Origin: Euleptes europaea | Taxonomy: Eukaryota > Chordata > Lepidosauria > Squamata > Sphaerodactylidae | Reading direction: 5' to 3' | NCBI RefSeq assembly: GCF_029931775.1 | Contig: NC_079324.1 | Location: 61,201,268 to 61,265,267 of the forward strand | Length of the DNA: 64,000 nucleotides | Part shown: one piece after another, positions 22,201 to 37,200 of the stretch | Numbering within the stretch: position 1 is the first letter of the stretch | Layout of the letters: each line of letters begins with the position of its first letter | Notes under the pieces: generated by a model | Databases searched by the model: none | The model's input: the letters and a program-made list of their open reading frames with translations, nothing else | What the model was told of the DNA's origin: nothing | Translations under genes and position numbers: made by a program

Positions 22201-25200
22201 GGTTTGATTCCCCACTCCTCCCCATGAAGCCAGCTGGGCTAGTCACTCTCTCAGCCTCACCTACCTCACAGGGTGTCTGTTGTGGGCGGGGAAGAGAAGG
22301 TGATTGTAAGCCCGTTTGAGTCTCCCTTAAGTGGTAGAGAAAGTCGACATAAAAACCAACTCTTCTTCTTCTTCCGTGCCTTCCATGAAGGCACAGAGAA
22401 GCATTCTGGATTACTTAAACACATGAACACATGAAGCTGCCTTAATATCGAATCAGACCCTTGGTCCTTCAAGATCAGCATTGTCTACTCAGACTGGCAG
22501 CGGCTCTCCAGGGTCTCAGGCAGAGGTCTTTCACATCACCTCCTACCTGATCCTTTTAACTCCAGATGCTGGGGATTGAACACACATGCCAAGCAGATGC
22601 TGTACCACTGAGCCATAGCAAGAAACAGCCTGTCAGATTGTTGGTGGAGGGAAGGATCGATTCTGGGCATCTGATGTTAGGTGGTGGTTCCCAGGTTTAA
22701 ATCTCAATTCAGTAATTCAAAACACACGGCACCCTTATGCAATAAGATAGCTGGAACTTGGTAATGCCACGTAGCAAACAGCTGAAAGGGGGATATTTTT
22801 GCTTCTTTGGCTTGAAATTTGGGATGGAAAGTCTGCTTTGTAACTGGCAGCACAGAAGAAGGAGATGTTCCAAGGAAAGAGACTTGGTTTGATCTATTCT
22901 GCTAATGGTGGCACTTTCCCCCAGGAAGGTATCCATGCTTGAAAATGCGGCTAGCATTCAGCTCCAAAGTGAACTGCTCCTCCATCTCTGGAGCATACAA
23001 CAAGTGGCACAGAAAATTCCACATTGCTACTTTTCTTTGAGATAATGTAGTCCTGTGTCTCAGCAGAGAACAGTTTCTCCTTTGAATGCACGACCTTTTG
23101 ATAATGAGTAAATTGCTCAATTAAACATTTGTTTCTTTTATGGACTTTAAGTGTTTCAGCAGTCACCTGGTCAGTTTCAGGCCTTTGTGCATAAATAGTC
23201 AATCTTGGGTCAGTGGGGAACCACAGTGAGGTGTGGGTGGAGGGTGGGGATGGTTGAGGTTACCTGAGAACACTCTTTATTTTTTTAAACGTGAAAGTTG
23301 GCTTTCTTTCTAATGCAAGTGCAAACAGTGAAAAGTGCTGATTGCGAAGTGTAAGGGGAAAGGATTTCTGTTAATGTTTAATTTAGGCTTTTATTAAGCA
23401 ACTGGCTTGTAGTTCTTTAGTTCAAGATTCTCTGCCACGAGTCTCTTGCCCTGCTGAGCAGGCAAGGTTCGAAGGCCATCTGTGGATATTTTGCCGAGGG
23501 GCTCCCACTTATTTCTGCTTGGAAAGAAATACGCTTGGGAATATGGGGTGCAGAGGAAAGAAAACACATCCCAGCTGTCTATCTGTTGTACAAAGCACTG
23601 TAACTTCAATATCCCGACTTGAAAGCAAGGGAGCTGGATTCAAGTCCCGTAGACCTTAGGGACATAAGAAAGGCCATGCTGGGTCAGACTAAGGTCCATC
23701 AAGTCCAGCAGTCTGTTCACACAGTGGCCAACCAGGTGCCTCTACAAAGCCCACAAACAAGACAACTGCAGTAGCTTTGTCCTGCCTGTGTTCTACAGCA
23801 CCTAATATAATAGGCATGCTCATCTGATCCTGGAGAGAATAGGTATGCATCATGACTAGTAGCCATTTTTACTAGTAGCCAGGAATACCCCTTTCCTCCA
23901 TGAACATGTCCACTCCCCTCTTAAAGCCTTCTAAGTTGGCAGCCATCGCCACATCCTAGGGCAGGGAGTTCCACAGTTTAACTATGCACCAAGATTCTCA
24001 GGGACCAACAAGATTCTCAGGGTATGAGCTTCTGAGAGTCAAACCTCCCTTGGTCAGACTCTTGAAAGCATGCACCCTGAGGTGCTACTGGACTCTAGTT
24101 TAGCTGTTCTACTGCAGACCAACATGACCACCCTTTGAAACTATCTTGAAAGTGAGTGAGTTGCTCTCTGAAAGGGGTATCAAAAAGTTAGGTGATTCCA
24201 TGCTGAAATTAATGGCCAAGCATCTTCTGGGCAGATCTCATGCTGCCCCTCATGCCACAGGGCATCTGCGCATGGAGGTCTTTGTGGATCTGCCTCCTGG
24301 TCCTCACAGCGGATGTGGGGCTGAAAACTGGACACAGCCCATGTGGGTTTAGTTGCAAATGTGGGCATCTCCATCGGCCCTTCTTCCAAGCCCTTGAACA
24401 TAGCCTGTCTTCTAAAATTGTCTTCTAAAGGAACAGGATATTCAAATCCTGCCACGAGGTTCTGTGTGTCCCACAGCCCAGTCAGCCATTCCACAGAAAC
24501 AACTGGTGAACGAAATGCAAGATTAGGGCATTGTGCCACGGTCTGGATGGGGAAAGCTACTTATAGATTGTAAATGAAGACGTTTCAGTTTTCTGACAGT
24601 GGCCAACGGAGGCTCCTGGAAGTCCTACAGGCAGGGCAGGGAGGCCAGAGTCCACCCCCGGCTTCGCATTATTGCTTGGAGGAACGCCAGCTGTGAATAT
24701 GGAGGTTCCATTTAGTCAACCATTGATGAGCCTGTATGTGAAGCAGGCTCTGTCTTAAGGCTCTTCTTTCAGAAGACCATTTATAATTCACCCCTCCTCG
24801 GTTATTTCATGTGTGTATTGCTGCGGTGCAAGCATCTTTGACACAATCCATGTGCTTCTTCTTGTTTCGGTAGGAAACACACAAAATCTACAGACAAAAA
24901 CTAGAAGAGCTGAACAGCCTGCAGACAGCCTGCAGCAGCTCTATACAGAAGCAGAAGAGGGGCTTGCGGGACTTGCAGAGCAGTTTTCAAAGGTATGTGG
25001 GGGACAGCAGCCTGCTTAGAGGAATTTCTTCTACTTAAAACATTCCCTTTCCTCTCAAATGGAGCCTTCGAGGTGGCAAACAATCAGTAGAGTCCTGGGT
25101 CTTATCAGGGATGGCCCTGTCATGTCCCATCCCTGATCCAAAAGGTCCCCCGTTCTGTTGTAGAAAGAGTGTGGGGGGGGGGTCAAAAATACTTGAAGGG

Positions 25201-28200
25201 CTGTCATTATAGAGGAGGGTGTCAAGTTGTTTTCTGTTGCCTCCGAAGGGTCAGAAATTAAATTAAAAGAGTTTCCGTTTAGACATTAGGAAGAATTATC
25301 TAACAGTTGAAGCCTGTTCCACTGAGGAACTGCTCTCTCGGGAGGTGGTAAGCTCATAGACTGATTTCTTTCCCCACCCTTCCAAAACATTATCAGTGTG
25401 TCTAATAACCACTCCCTGGCAACCAGCCACCCAGGTGAGATAGCACCAGCTTCCCCCCTTCTATTCCTACAGTTACTGCTTTCTCTTCTAGCTTTTTTCC
25501 CCCCTTGGATTCCATGAATTTGCTATTTTCTTCCCAAGACAACAGCTTAAGACAGAGGGGGAGAAATTTGGTGGGAGGTGTTGCCATTGCAGGGGGAGCC
25601 ATGGCTTCTTCCTGTCTGATCCTTGTTATGTTTCTGGTGTCTGGTGAGTTATGTGCAGTCACGAGGGCTAGAATTTTAGTCTCTTTCTTTTTCAAAATGG
25701 CAACCTCAAATTAATAAGAATCTGTTAGCTGCATGAAGTGATAGAATTGTTCTGCTGTATCAGGCCCAGGTCTGTCTATCCGCAGTATTCTGTTTCCAGA
25801 TGCTTTGGGGAATTCATAAATGGGGTATGAAAGGGATCACCTTCTATTCTGGGTCTCCACTTCATCTGGGTTATGGCTGGGTATCCCAGGCTAGCCTGAT
25901 CTCATCAGATCTCAGAAGCAAAGCAGGGTTGGCCCTGGTTAGTATTTGAATGGGAGACCGCCAAGGAAGTCCAGGATTGCTGTGCAGAGGAAGGCAACGG
26001 CAAATCACCTCTGAACGCCTCTTGCCTTGAAAACCATACGGGATCGCCATAAGTTGGCTGCAATTTGACAGCATGTGCACACACACATCTGGTCATTAGA
26101 GAGAGTGGCTTTGAAAATGGAGGTTCCCCTTAGCTCTTATAGTGGCACCTGGTTGGCCACTGTGTGAACAGACTGCTGGACTTGATGGGCCTTGGTCTGA
26201 TCCAGCATGGCTTTTCTTATGTTCTTATGTTCTCTTAGCCATTAGCAGACATCCTTCTTAAAATTGCTGATTCTCTTTAAAGCCAATGGCCATCACTGCA
26301 TCTTGCATCAGTGAGTTCCATAAACCATTTATGTGGCTGGGGCCATGGCTCAGTGATAGAGCATGCAGAAGGTCTCAGGTTCAATCTCTGGCATCTCCAG
26401 TTACAAGGTCAGATAGTAAATGGAGTGAAAACGTTCTGAGACCTTGGAGAGCTACTGCCAGTCAGAGTTCTGAGCTTGATAGTTCAAGAGTGTAAATATA
26501 GGGCAGCTTCCCAAGCTCATATGTTGCGTAAGGAAGTGTTTTGGATTTTTTTTGCCTGTCCTGCGTAAACTTCCAGTCAGCTTCATTGGTGACCCTGTGT
26601 TAAAATGCATCACCTCTGCACAGAATCCTACTGGCCTTTGAATTACATGGTCATGAGAGGAAGAAATGTAGAATATTCTGCCACAGCTGAATGTGGTGCT
26701 AGGATCTGTTTAAATACGCATGCATCTGTTTCTCTCCCATCACCGCCCTCCCAACTTCACAGATGTAAACGCAACTGTAGCCGTGAAGAATCGGAACTCA
26801 TTCAGCAAATCAACAGCCAGATCAGAGAACGGCACAATGTTTTCTTCGACATGGAAGCTTACCTGCCAAAGAAAAACGGGTACGTGTTTCCTTTAACGAG
26901 GCACACCCCTGGGCCTAAACAGGGTCTGTAAGTCATTGTTGCAATGTGTGTTTCCCAGAGGGAACCCCCTTGAGATAAGTGCACGTTACTCTTGTTATTG
27001 CAACCTGCTGCCTGCACTTCCCTTGGGACTGTTGTTCTCTTAGCAGGGAGCAAACCTTTGCCTGAAGTGGCGTATTGTCCAGAAGCGGCACACGGGCAGG
27101 CAGTGCCTTGTGTACGCATAGTTTCCCACTTTAATCATGGTGAGGCGATACCTCTGGGGAAGCTATTATTAGAAGAGCCATGGGGAAGAGGAGTGGGGGG
27201 GGATGATTCAAGGGCTCACATTCCAAGCACGTTCTTAATAGAAAATGGATTGCTCTGGCAGCGGTAGAGCTCATGATGCTTTGTGTACGGACCAGGTTGT
27301 GCCCGTCTGCCCTTGAGACAGTGAAGAGGCAGCTGCTGGTCTGAGCAGAACAGAGTGGACTGGCGGTCTCGTTCGGCATTGAGAAGTTTCGCATCGACTT
27401 GATGCCGACGGGTTTCCACAGAGATGCAGCGGCTTGAGGAGACTGTCTCCAGCCCAGCTTGTGGAGTTTTATTCATTTAATTCATTTATAGCTGCCTTTC
27501 TCCCCAATGGAGACCCTTACTAGTCACATGCTGTCAGCCTCACCTACTTCACAGGGTGTCCATTGTGGGGAGGGGAAGGGAAGGTGATTGTAAGCCGGTT
27601 TGCTTCTTCCTTAAGTGATAGAGAAATTTGGCATATAAAAACCAACTCTTCTTTTTCCATCTCTCTTCCATCTCTTTTTGAGTCTCCCCTTATTGCTCCC
27701 TGAGACCAATGTCACTGCATATGAATAGTGATTCGCCTCTTTAATTTGTTTTTAAATTGTGAGAGGGAATCATAGAAGAAGAGTTGGTTTTTATATGCCG
27801 ACTTTCTCTACCACTTAAGGAAGAGTCAAATTGGCTTATAATCACCTTGCCCTCCCCACAACAGACACCCTGTGAGGTAGGTGGGGCTGAGAGAGCTGTG
27901 ACTAGCCCAAGGTCACCCAGCTGGCTTCATGCGGAGGAGTGGGGAAAAAAATCCAGTTCACCAGATTAGCCTCCACCGCTCATGTGGAGGAGCAGGGAAT
28001 CAAGCCCAGTTCTCCAGATCACAGTCCACTGCTCCAAACCACTGCTCTTAACCACTACACCATAGCTAGGGCACCATCTATTTAGTTAGGTGTGGTTTTA
28101 ATATTTTAATAGTAATTACCACATATGTTATGTTTTATAATTTTCTTGTATCGATCACTGTGTCTTGTTGTCAGCCACCCTGAGCCCGGCCTTTGCTGGG

Positions 28201-31200
28201 AAAGGGCGGGGTGTACATCAAATCAAATAAAAAGCAGCTTACGACTTTCTCCTCTCCTTCATTTTATTCTCCCAACAACCCTGCGAAGTAGGTTAGGCTG
28301 AGAATGTGTGACTGGCCCAAGGTCACCCAGAGTGGTTCAATAGCATGAGTGGGGATTGGAACCTGGGCCTTCCGGATACTAGGCTCACACTCTTAACCTC
28401 TTAATCCAAGGTGTAAGTCCTTGGGTAGTAATGCACCCAGTAGGCTTCTACAAGTTTTCCACTTAGGAGCTGTTTGGGGGGGGGAATACTCCTTGCAGGA
28501 AAAGTTATTCTTACTACATGCATGTGTGCGGCACAGACTTGCAAATGGTGTTGCTAGGTGTATGTGCGGGCATCTCATGCTTCATGAAGGAATTGTATCG
28601 GGACTGACTACCCGTAGATGGAATATGTGGGAGAAATTTAAGTTTGATAAAGGGGCCCAAGCTGGAAATTAAAGGGGGCCCAAGCTGGAAGAATATATAA
28701 TGGAGAGCCAGCGTGGTGTAGTGGTTAAGAGCAGTGGTTTGCGCAGTGGACTCTGATCTGGAGAACCGGGTTTGATTCCCCACTCCTCCACATGAGCAGC
28801 GGAGGCTAATCTGGTGAACTGGATTTGTTTCTCCACTCCTACACATGAAGCCAGCTGGGTGACCTTGGGCTAGTCACACTCTCTCAGCCCCACCTACCTC
28901 AACGGGTGTCTGTTGTGGGGAGGGGAAGGGAAGGTGATTGTAAGCCGCTTTGATTCTGCCTTAAGTGGTAGAGAAAATGGGCATATAAAAACCAACTCTT
29001 CTTCTTCTCCAGACTGAGGAAGAAATTAAGGGTTGGTTGGATGCTAATTCTAACTACAAGGTCCCATTTTGCACACCCCTTTGGAGGCAATTAAGTGTGT
29101 TCTGAGAGGGGTTTTGTATGAGTATCTTCCTCATGATGAAAAAGGTGCGAGAGAGAAAATGAAGGAGCTGGAATTCTGGCATCAGAAAAAGCGTTCGCTA
29201 AACGTTTTTGAGGAATGGGGAAGGGGTTGGACCTCACTGACACCAGCAGAATTCAAGAAACCATTGCTGAATCTCAGACGACATGCTGTCATTTGAGCCT
29301 GTTTCATGACGCACATTTCTGGCAAGGTGATTGTCCTCTGAATTAAATATAGGTGCTATTTCTGTGTTGAAGTGAACAAACAGTGTGTCCTCTTACTAAT
29401 CTAATTGCAAAATGCGTTCCAAAATTATTATAAGCTGCTCTCTACTTCCAGTAAACCAAGTGGAAAGACCACAAGATTCAAAGCTGTTTGGGGAACAAAG
29501 TTCACCCTGCAAAAATCTTGACCTACTGGTTTCCAATCATTGATAAGCAATATTAATTAAAACTGCAGCTAGCAACTTTAAAACTACATGTTACTTATGA
29601 CAAATTAAAAAAAAAGCCCGAGAGAGAGCAGAGAGGCTGGTTCCGAAAAGATGTTACCTCTAAAAGGGAAACGAAACAGGCCCTTGGTAGATAGATGATC
29701 ATAATTGACAGGCAGGCAGGCTCAAATAGGACCATGAAGTCTTTCAAAGGTCTTCAATCCCTGGCATCTCCTGTTAAAGGGACTAGGCAGGTAGGTGATG
29801 TGAAAGACCCCTGCCTGAAACCCTGGAGAGCCGCTGCCAGTCTGAGCAGACAACACTGAATTTGATGGACCAAGGGTCTAGTTCAGTATAAGGCAGCTTC
29901 ATGTACTCAGGTGTGTTCATTTGTCTTTTGTCAGGCTGAGAAATACTTATGACTGGTATGTATGCCAGCAAGTTCATTTGTGCCAACCTGTCAAAAAAAC
30001 ATTAAAAAGAGCTTCATCTGGACAGTTGTTTTGTTATTAAAACAATTCTCTGCTCACTCTGAGAAATGTATTTGTCCCGCCGCAAAAGACAAGGCAACCT
30101 CCTCTGCCACTGTGTAATTGTTGCTTCTAAATGTGTTGTGTGGAAGTCTTAAGCTGTCGCCGCTGTGTGAATCTGACGTGTGTTGCCTTTTCTTCTTTCA
30201 GTTTGTACCTAAACCTGGTGCTGGGAAATGTGAATGTAACGTTGCTAAGTAATCAGGCAAAGTAAGTGGTTTCTCTTCTCTGGTTCTGCTTGTTATCTGT
30301 GGGAAGGAAGCAGGGCTGCCAAGTGGGGGTGGACACAAGGGGCACACAATGGGTTCGGGTCACAAGAAGATAGGGGCAGTGTAGACCTGTTATTGGATAA
30401 GAACCATTAAAGGAATGGAAATTTCCATTTTATAATAAGATATAGTTTCGGTTAAGCGAGAAGGGGCTATACCGTAGATGCAGGGCTGTAAAGTGACTAT
30501 GTGATTATGTGACTATTTGTTTTTAGTTTATGTATATATTTACTGTTGACTATCCATTTTTATTAATAAAACTTTAACTAAAAGGAGATGGGGCAGCATC
30601 CCTGTTCTGTTTGCAGTTTGTGTCCTTTTGAATTTGAGAGGGACTCCTGTGGAAACCTTTGTCCGGGCATCAGAGGGGGCCCTTGGCAATGCTGGAAGGG
30701 AGGAGGAGGAGGTTCTGGGGTGTTGGTTGAGTCGTCTCCACAAGCTAAGCTTGGTGCATGTCCTAACAGCCTCTTTATGTTCCAGGTTTGCCTACAAAGA
30801 CGAATATGAAAAATTCAAACTGTACTTGACAATAATTTTACTCCTCGGAGCTGTTGCTTGCCGATTTGTTCTGCATTACCGGTAAGGCCGCTGGGTTTTT
30901 TTTCTCTCCTGAGAAATGGTTTTGAGCAGGGGTCCCCAACGTGGTGCCCATGGGCACCTGCCAACACTTTTTCTGGCACCTGCCAAATGTTTTAAGAAAG
31001 AGGTCAGGGCCAGGCGAGGAGTTTGCCCAGCAGGGCTTCTCATTGGCCACTGGAGATCTGATTGGCTGTGCAGATTTTTTAAAAGTTGCTTTGGCAGCAG
31101 CTGCCACCTCAGCACAATGATCCTCATGGATCCTCATAGTTAAATTGTGGAACTCCCTGCCCTAGGATGTGCTGATGGCTGCCAACTTGGAAGGCTTTAA

Positions 31201-34200
31201 GAGGGGAGTGGACATGTTCATGGAGGAGAGGGCTATCTATGGCCATGGGTCAAAATGAAAACTAGTTATGCTGCATACCTATTCTCTCCAGGATCAGAGG
31301 AGCATGCCTATTGTATGAGGTGCTGTGGAACACAAGCAGGATGGTGCTTCTGCAGTTGTCTTGTTTGTGGGCTTCCTAGAGGCACCTGGTTGGCCACTGT
31401 GTGAACAAACTGCTGGGCTTGATGGGCCTGGGTCTGATCCAGCGTGGTTGTTCTTATGTGACTGAAGCTATATGCAAGAAAATACTTTAAAAAATAAACA
31501 TAATATTTAAAAATATGTTGTTAAACAGAGCTCCTGTTTGAAATGTTGAGGAGTTGCTATGAGAGTTTTGCATAACCTCACTCTCTGGTATGTTGTGGCT
31601 CGCTCCACGTTTTGTGGCTGTGCCCGCCACCCTGTGTCAGAATTCCAAAGGTGAAGGTGCCCACAGGCTCAAAACGGTTGGGGACCTCTGGTTTTAATCT
31701 TCATGCTGCAGTGTATCATATTTCAATGAGTAAAAAAGATTCTGGGTTCTTCTGATGACAGTCAAAGCCCAGTTTATCGGGAGAGGCTCGGTTGAAGAGA
31801 ATATAGTTTCATATGTTCTGCCTTCAAGGAAGCTCAGGCCATGTCTCTTTGTTTGCTGAGCAACCACAGCAGGTTGTAGAAGCTTCGTAAGCGTGCATGT
31901 TCTAGGGCACACTCTGGAGCCACCAAAGAATCTCCCACGGTTGCACTTCACAGGAGGTGCTCAGCAGTGTTGGGAAAGTGGGAGGGGCCGTGGCTCAGTG
32001 GTAGAGCCTCTGCTTGACATGCAGAAGGCCCCAGGTTCAATCCCTGGCATCTCCAGTTAAAGGGACTTGGCAAGTAGGTGATGTCAAAGACCTCTGCCTG
32101 AGACCCTGGAGAGCTGCTGCTGGTCTGAGTAGACAATACTGACTTTGACATGCGCCACCCGTCGGTCAGTATTGCTTTTCCAGTTGATTGGATTTATCCA
32201 GATCTAATGGGATCCCCTCACTGAATTAGCCTTGTAGTGCATTTGTAAATTGGATCATGTGCTGCTTGTCTGGCACCTCCTCAGAAGGAATTAGCATCAC
32301 ATGGACAATCGTGCCTGCCTGCCTGGGGACAAAACAGTAAGTCTCTAGCTTCTTCCCTTGCAGAGATATAAGGGAAAAGACATATCTCAGTAGGGGAGGG
32401 GAATAGAGTCTTGCTTTTTAAAAAAATGAAAGCTGGGAGTTGAGAGAACTTGCTTAAACTATCACTAGAACAGTACAGCATTGTAGCAATATTTTAGGGC
32501 CTATTTTTAAATAAGGGGGGTGCTGTGACACCACAAATAATTCCAGCCATGACAACAGAACCCTCCATTGAAAATGCTGATTATTTAAGCCGTGTGTGGA
32601 AGAAAATAATCTGACTCCACACCTGTAAAAATGCACAGGGAGGGCAGCTGGGTGGAAGAACCCTGCCCAAACTGATTCCAATGCTTGTGTAACTCCAGTA
32701 TGCAGAAAAGGTCACAATTATATTTTTTGCTGCTGATCTCTTCCTGTACTGCCAATGGGAAATATTTGAAGAAATATTTTTTTTCCTTTGCAGCTAGTGT
32801 CTTGCTCAATGAAACCCCAGAGGATTATTATTTCTATAACTAATTTTGGGGTCTTTTTGACTCCTGCAGCAGATTAGTGAAGTCCAGTTTTGGGTTTCTG
32901 GACAGCTAAGGAAGGCCACAAAATTTACAAAATAGACACCCACATAACCACCCAGTGCTAGTTGCTGTCCACAGGTATTGGGGTCATCCCAAACTAATTT
33001 GGGGTCATTTGTTGTGTCATTGTGGAAGCTCTGAAGACTGGAAATTAGAGTTGAGGTTGGCAATAGACATTTGTGTCCAGATAGTTCGTAACCTGGCTGT
33101 GTGAGTGAACTTTGGAACTGGGCTAGTAGTTTGGGATATGGAAAACTATCAGCTACGTAACGGTTACTTTTCGGTCTTCTTTTTGGTGTAAAGAAAATGT
33201 TGTCAATTGTGCACCTGATTTTATATTTAAATATTTATCAGCTCTGGGGGTGTTTCTGCTGCTTTTCTTCCTTCAGGGTGACAGATGAAGTGTTCAACTT
33301 CCTCTTAGTTTGGTATTACTGCACACTGACAATAAGGGAAAGTATCCTCATCAGCAATGGATCAAGGTACAAGTCCTCAAGATAAGCAGAATACTTTAAT
33401 CCTCTTTATGAGACCAATCATACAGTTACTTTATCAGGTGTTGGTAATAGGCCAGGCTGTCTGAAACCAGTTATATTCTCATTGGCGAATCCAATTTTCT
33501 GGGGATGTGCTTCAAGGGTGGACATGGGCTTTCTTGAAATAAGAAAGGAAGTAAATAAAATGGCATATTGGTGCATCCCCACCCAGTATGATGTAGTAGA
33601 TAAAGTGTGGGATTTGGATTGGGGAGGCTCAAATCCCTTTTATAACATTAAGCCAGTCATTATTTCTCAGCTAACCTACCTCACAGGATAGTTAGTGGAA
33701 AAACATTTGAAGGGTACACCATCACCCCCAATTCTAGACAGTATTCTGTGTTTTAAAAATCCCAAGGTGATTTACAGTCCTAAAGCTTAAAATATTGAAA
33801 ATACAAAAGATTGCTGCATCAGTCATTGAACACACTGTACAAAACACACCATAGGCTGGCAGCAAGAAAATCAGATAGCCGGAGCAGCAGTAATAATATT
33901 CTAGGCGGAGTTCTTGTTTTGAAATGTTCATGATGACCAGTTTTACAGGTAAAGTGATACCTATTTATTTATAGTAAGCCTGGCTGGCTTTCCTTCCTTC
34001 CTTCCTAAGGCAAGCCTTTTTACCTTGTGTTGGCTTGGCTAAGGGTGTTAGGGTCTGAATAAAGTGGGAGGGGGGTGCTGCATTTTTTAAAAAGCTTGGG
34101 TTGTATTTTAGAGGGTTGCTTCATATACTGCCTTCATAGGTATATACAAAGCACCTTGGTTCCCAACTAAAAATGCAAAGTATGAATACAATGAACACTT

Positions 34201-37200
34201 GTTTGCAGACATGGCTACGTAAATATATATAACTTGCAAAGCACTTTACGTATATAATTGCAGCAATCTTTACAAACACCCTGATGAGGTAGGCTAGTCT
34301 GATTATCTCCATATTGACGGGAGGAGAGGGGAGGCTGAAGGAATGGTTTGCTTAAGACTACCTAGTGAGTTGGATGCTGAAATGAGATTCGAAGTGGATC
34401 TTCCTGGATCACAGCCCATTTTCTTAGATACCATGCTATGCCAGCTGTATAAAGCAACAGAATTTTTAGGGAGCCCTAATTGGTTTGCAGCTCTTTCTCA
34501 ACAGTACAGTCGATGGCGAGCCTCAGGTTGCCTTGGCATAATGCATGGAATGTCCTCTTCCTTTTCAGGATTAAGGGATGGTGGGTGTCTCACCATTATG
34601 TCTCAACGTTCTTATCTGGTGTGATGTTAACATGGTAAGTTGCTTAGTAGGTTAAAGAGGAGTGGTCTTAATAATTCTGGGGCTCGGCAAAAGTTCAGGA
34701 TGGGACCCCGGAATCACTGCTGCCTCCACCCGAAGCAAGGGGTGGCCTTTTCAGCTGCACCAAGTAGGGGTTGGGCGGCAGGAGGCCCTGCCATGGTGGA
34801 CAGGGCTGCCACCATTATGGCAGACAAGAAGAGTCCCAGCTGAAACAAGCAAGATGGGTCTTTTTTGGCTTTTGCAAAGTCATATTATTCTGCATTCCTG
34901 GGGAGTCCCCTCCGTATTTAAAAACTCTGCTCTGACTAAGAGTTGCCTAGTTTTGCTTCTGCAGTGATTGGCACAAGTTTTTTAGATTAAAAAAAATTAT
35001 TATGTGAAACTGTCCAAATAGCTGCTTGAACTAAACAAGAATCTATGTTGAATTTATCAGGGGGATGGGGAGGAAGGGCGATACAGACACATTGGGGGAG
35101 GAGATGGCCGTTACGGTGCTCCGTTGGCACAGCAGCTATTTCAATATTGCATATTCGTCTGCTCCACCTAGGCAAAGAATCTCCCTGTGTAGTTTGCCTG
35201 TGTGATTAGCCTAGTTTCTTTTTTTCTCAGACTACCTTTCTTTTTTAGCTTTTTAATATGTGGAGCCGTTGAAAGGTGACTTTCCGCTCCAGCAGTCTGC
35301 GGTGGTAAAGGTGGAAGGATGCTCCTTTGGCAGATTAGGAAATGAATTTGAGAAATGTCACCTTATGTTGAGAAGTATTTTGGGGAAGGGAAATGGGTTA
35401 ATTCCTGGCAACATCAGATTGTGATATAGAAGGGCATTGTGTGTGCATGTTTATTCGATCATCTTGTTTTGTTATTCTTCCAGGCCAGATGGTCTTATGT
35501 ACCAAATGTTCCGCAACCAGTTTTTAGCATTTTCAATTTTTCAGAGTGAGTATGTTGTTTGTTAAATTTTTCTCTTGATGCTAGAGGTTTTTTGGGGGGA
35601 ATGCTTTGCATTCAATGCTTTGCACTACAGACTTGCATTGGAAGACAGGCATGTGCATTGAAACAAAACAGGGAAGAGTCATTAACTTACACACTTACGG
35701 AAAGGCCCACCATTAGACACTGATGCTGTCCCAGGGGAGGAGGTATATTTGATTAATCGTATTGGCATATCTGTTTGTTTAGATACTTACATCCCACCTT
35801 TCTCCCAAATGGGAACCTAAAGCGGGTTACAACATCGTCTTCCTTTCCTCCATTTTATCCTCACAACAACCACCCTGTGAGGGAGGCTCCGCTGAGGAAC
35901 AACAGCTGGCCCAAGGTCACACAGCGAGCTTCCATCAGAGTAGGAACCTGGGTTGAGATCCTAGTCTGACATCTGACATTCTAACTACTCCACCACAGTA
36001 CAGGGCAGAAAACTTCGAAAGGGTTTTTAGGGCAAGTTCAAATGAAAGACAAAGAAACTTGATAGAAACTCGTGAATGGACAGAAGAACACCTCAGTATT
36101 GGGATTCTTTCCTTTCTTTTTCTTTCCTTTGACAGGGGAGATCTCTATATTAAAGTGACAAATTTTGACAAGAGGAGAGAATTGTTTGTTCATCAAGCAC
36201 ACCATTTTTTCTAAAAAAAAAAACTCAACCTGGTTAGTTTGAATGGCTCTGTTACTTCCTCCTAGGTTGCGTTCAGTTTCTACAATACTACTATCAAAGT
36301 GGCTGCCTTTACAGACTTCGTGCACTGGGGGAAAGAAACCACTTAGATCTCACTGTGGGTGAGTCTCATGGGGGGGAATTGTCATTTTTTAAAAACATTT
36401 ATTCAGAGTACCTGTGTGGGGAGGGAGCAGGGAAATGCCTGTGCCCTATAATACTGACCTACCTTACAGGGTAGTTGCAAGGATTGCGTTCAGATACTTG
36501 AAGCTCTTTGAATGCTGGAAATGCTAAACAAGTGCTACTGTCTTCCCTGCTTCAATCTCTCGTGAAAAACCCGGTGCATTTCCTTTTCAGGGTAAAGCTG
36601 TCTGCAAGTCTTTCTCCTAGCCTTTGTTCTGGTTTGTTAGGTCAGGCAGCTCCTTCTGAGGCAGGCAAGGAGTGAGGTAGCTTTTTGTTTTTTAAAAAAC
36701 AGGCCCTTGGCAAGGTTCAGGGCAAAATAGATGTGAGGCTGCTTTGGTGCAGACTAACTTGGCTTTTGTCATTTTGGTCTTTTCACAGAAGGATTTCAGT
36801 CTTGGATGTGGCGGGGGCTGACTTTTCTCCTTCCCTTCTTGTTCTTTGGGCATGTAAGTCGGATGTCCTCTCTTGTTCACAAATGTATTGGCAGAGAAGG
36901 TGGAGACATCAATGTGCGTTGCTTATCGTAACAAGTCTATCCTGAATCTGTATCATTTTTGCCCGCACTGTGTGGTGCAGGATTTCATGGTGGATGGGAG
37001 ATCCAGGCTAGCCCAATCTTGTTAGATGTTGGAAGCTAAGGAGGCCACCAAAGAAGTCTAGGGTCATGATGCAGAGGCAGGCAGTGGCAAACCACTTCTG
37101 AACATCTCTTGCTTGAAAACTCTCTGGAGTTGCCATAAGTTGGTTGTGATTTGACAGCAAAAACCCCCGAAACAAAACAGATGAAGCGGGGGTATACTGA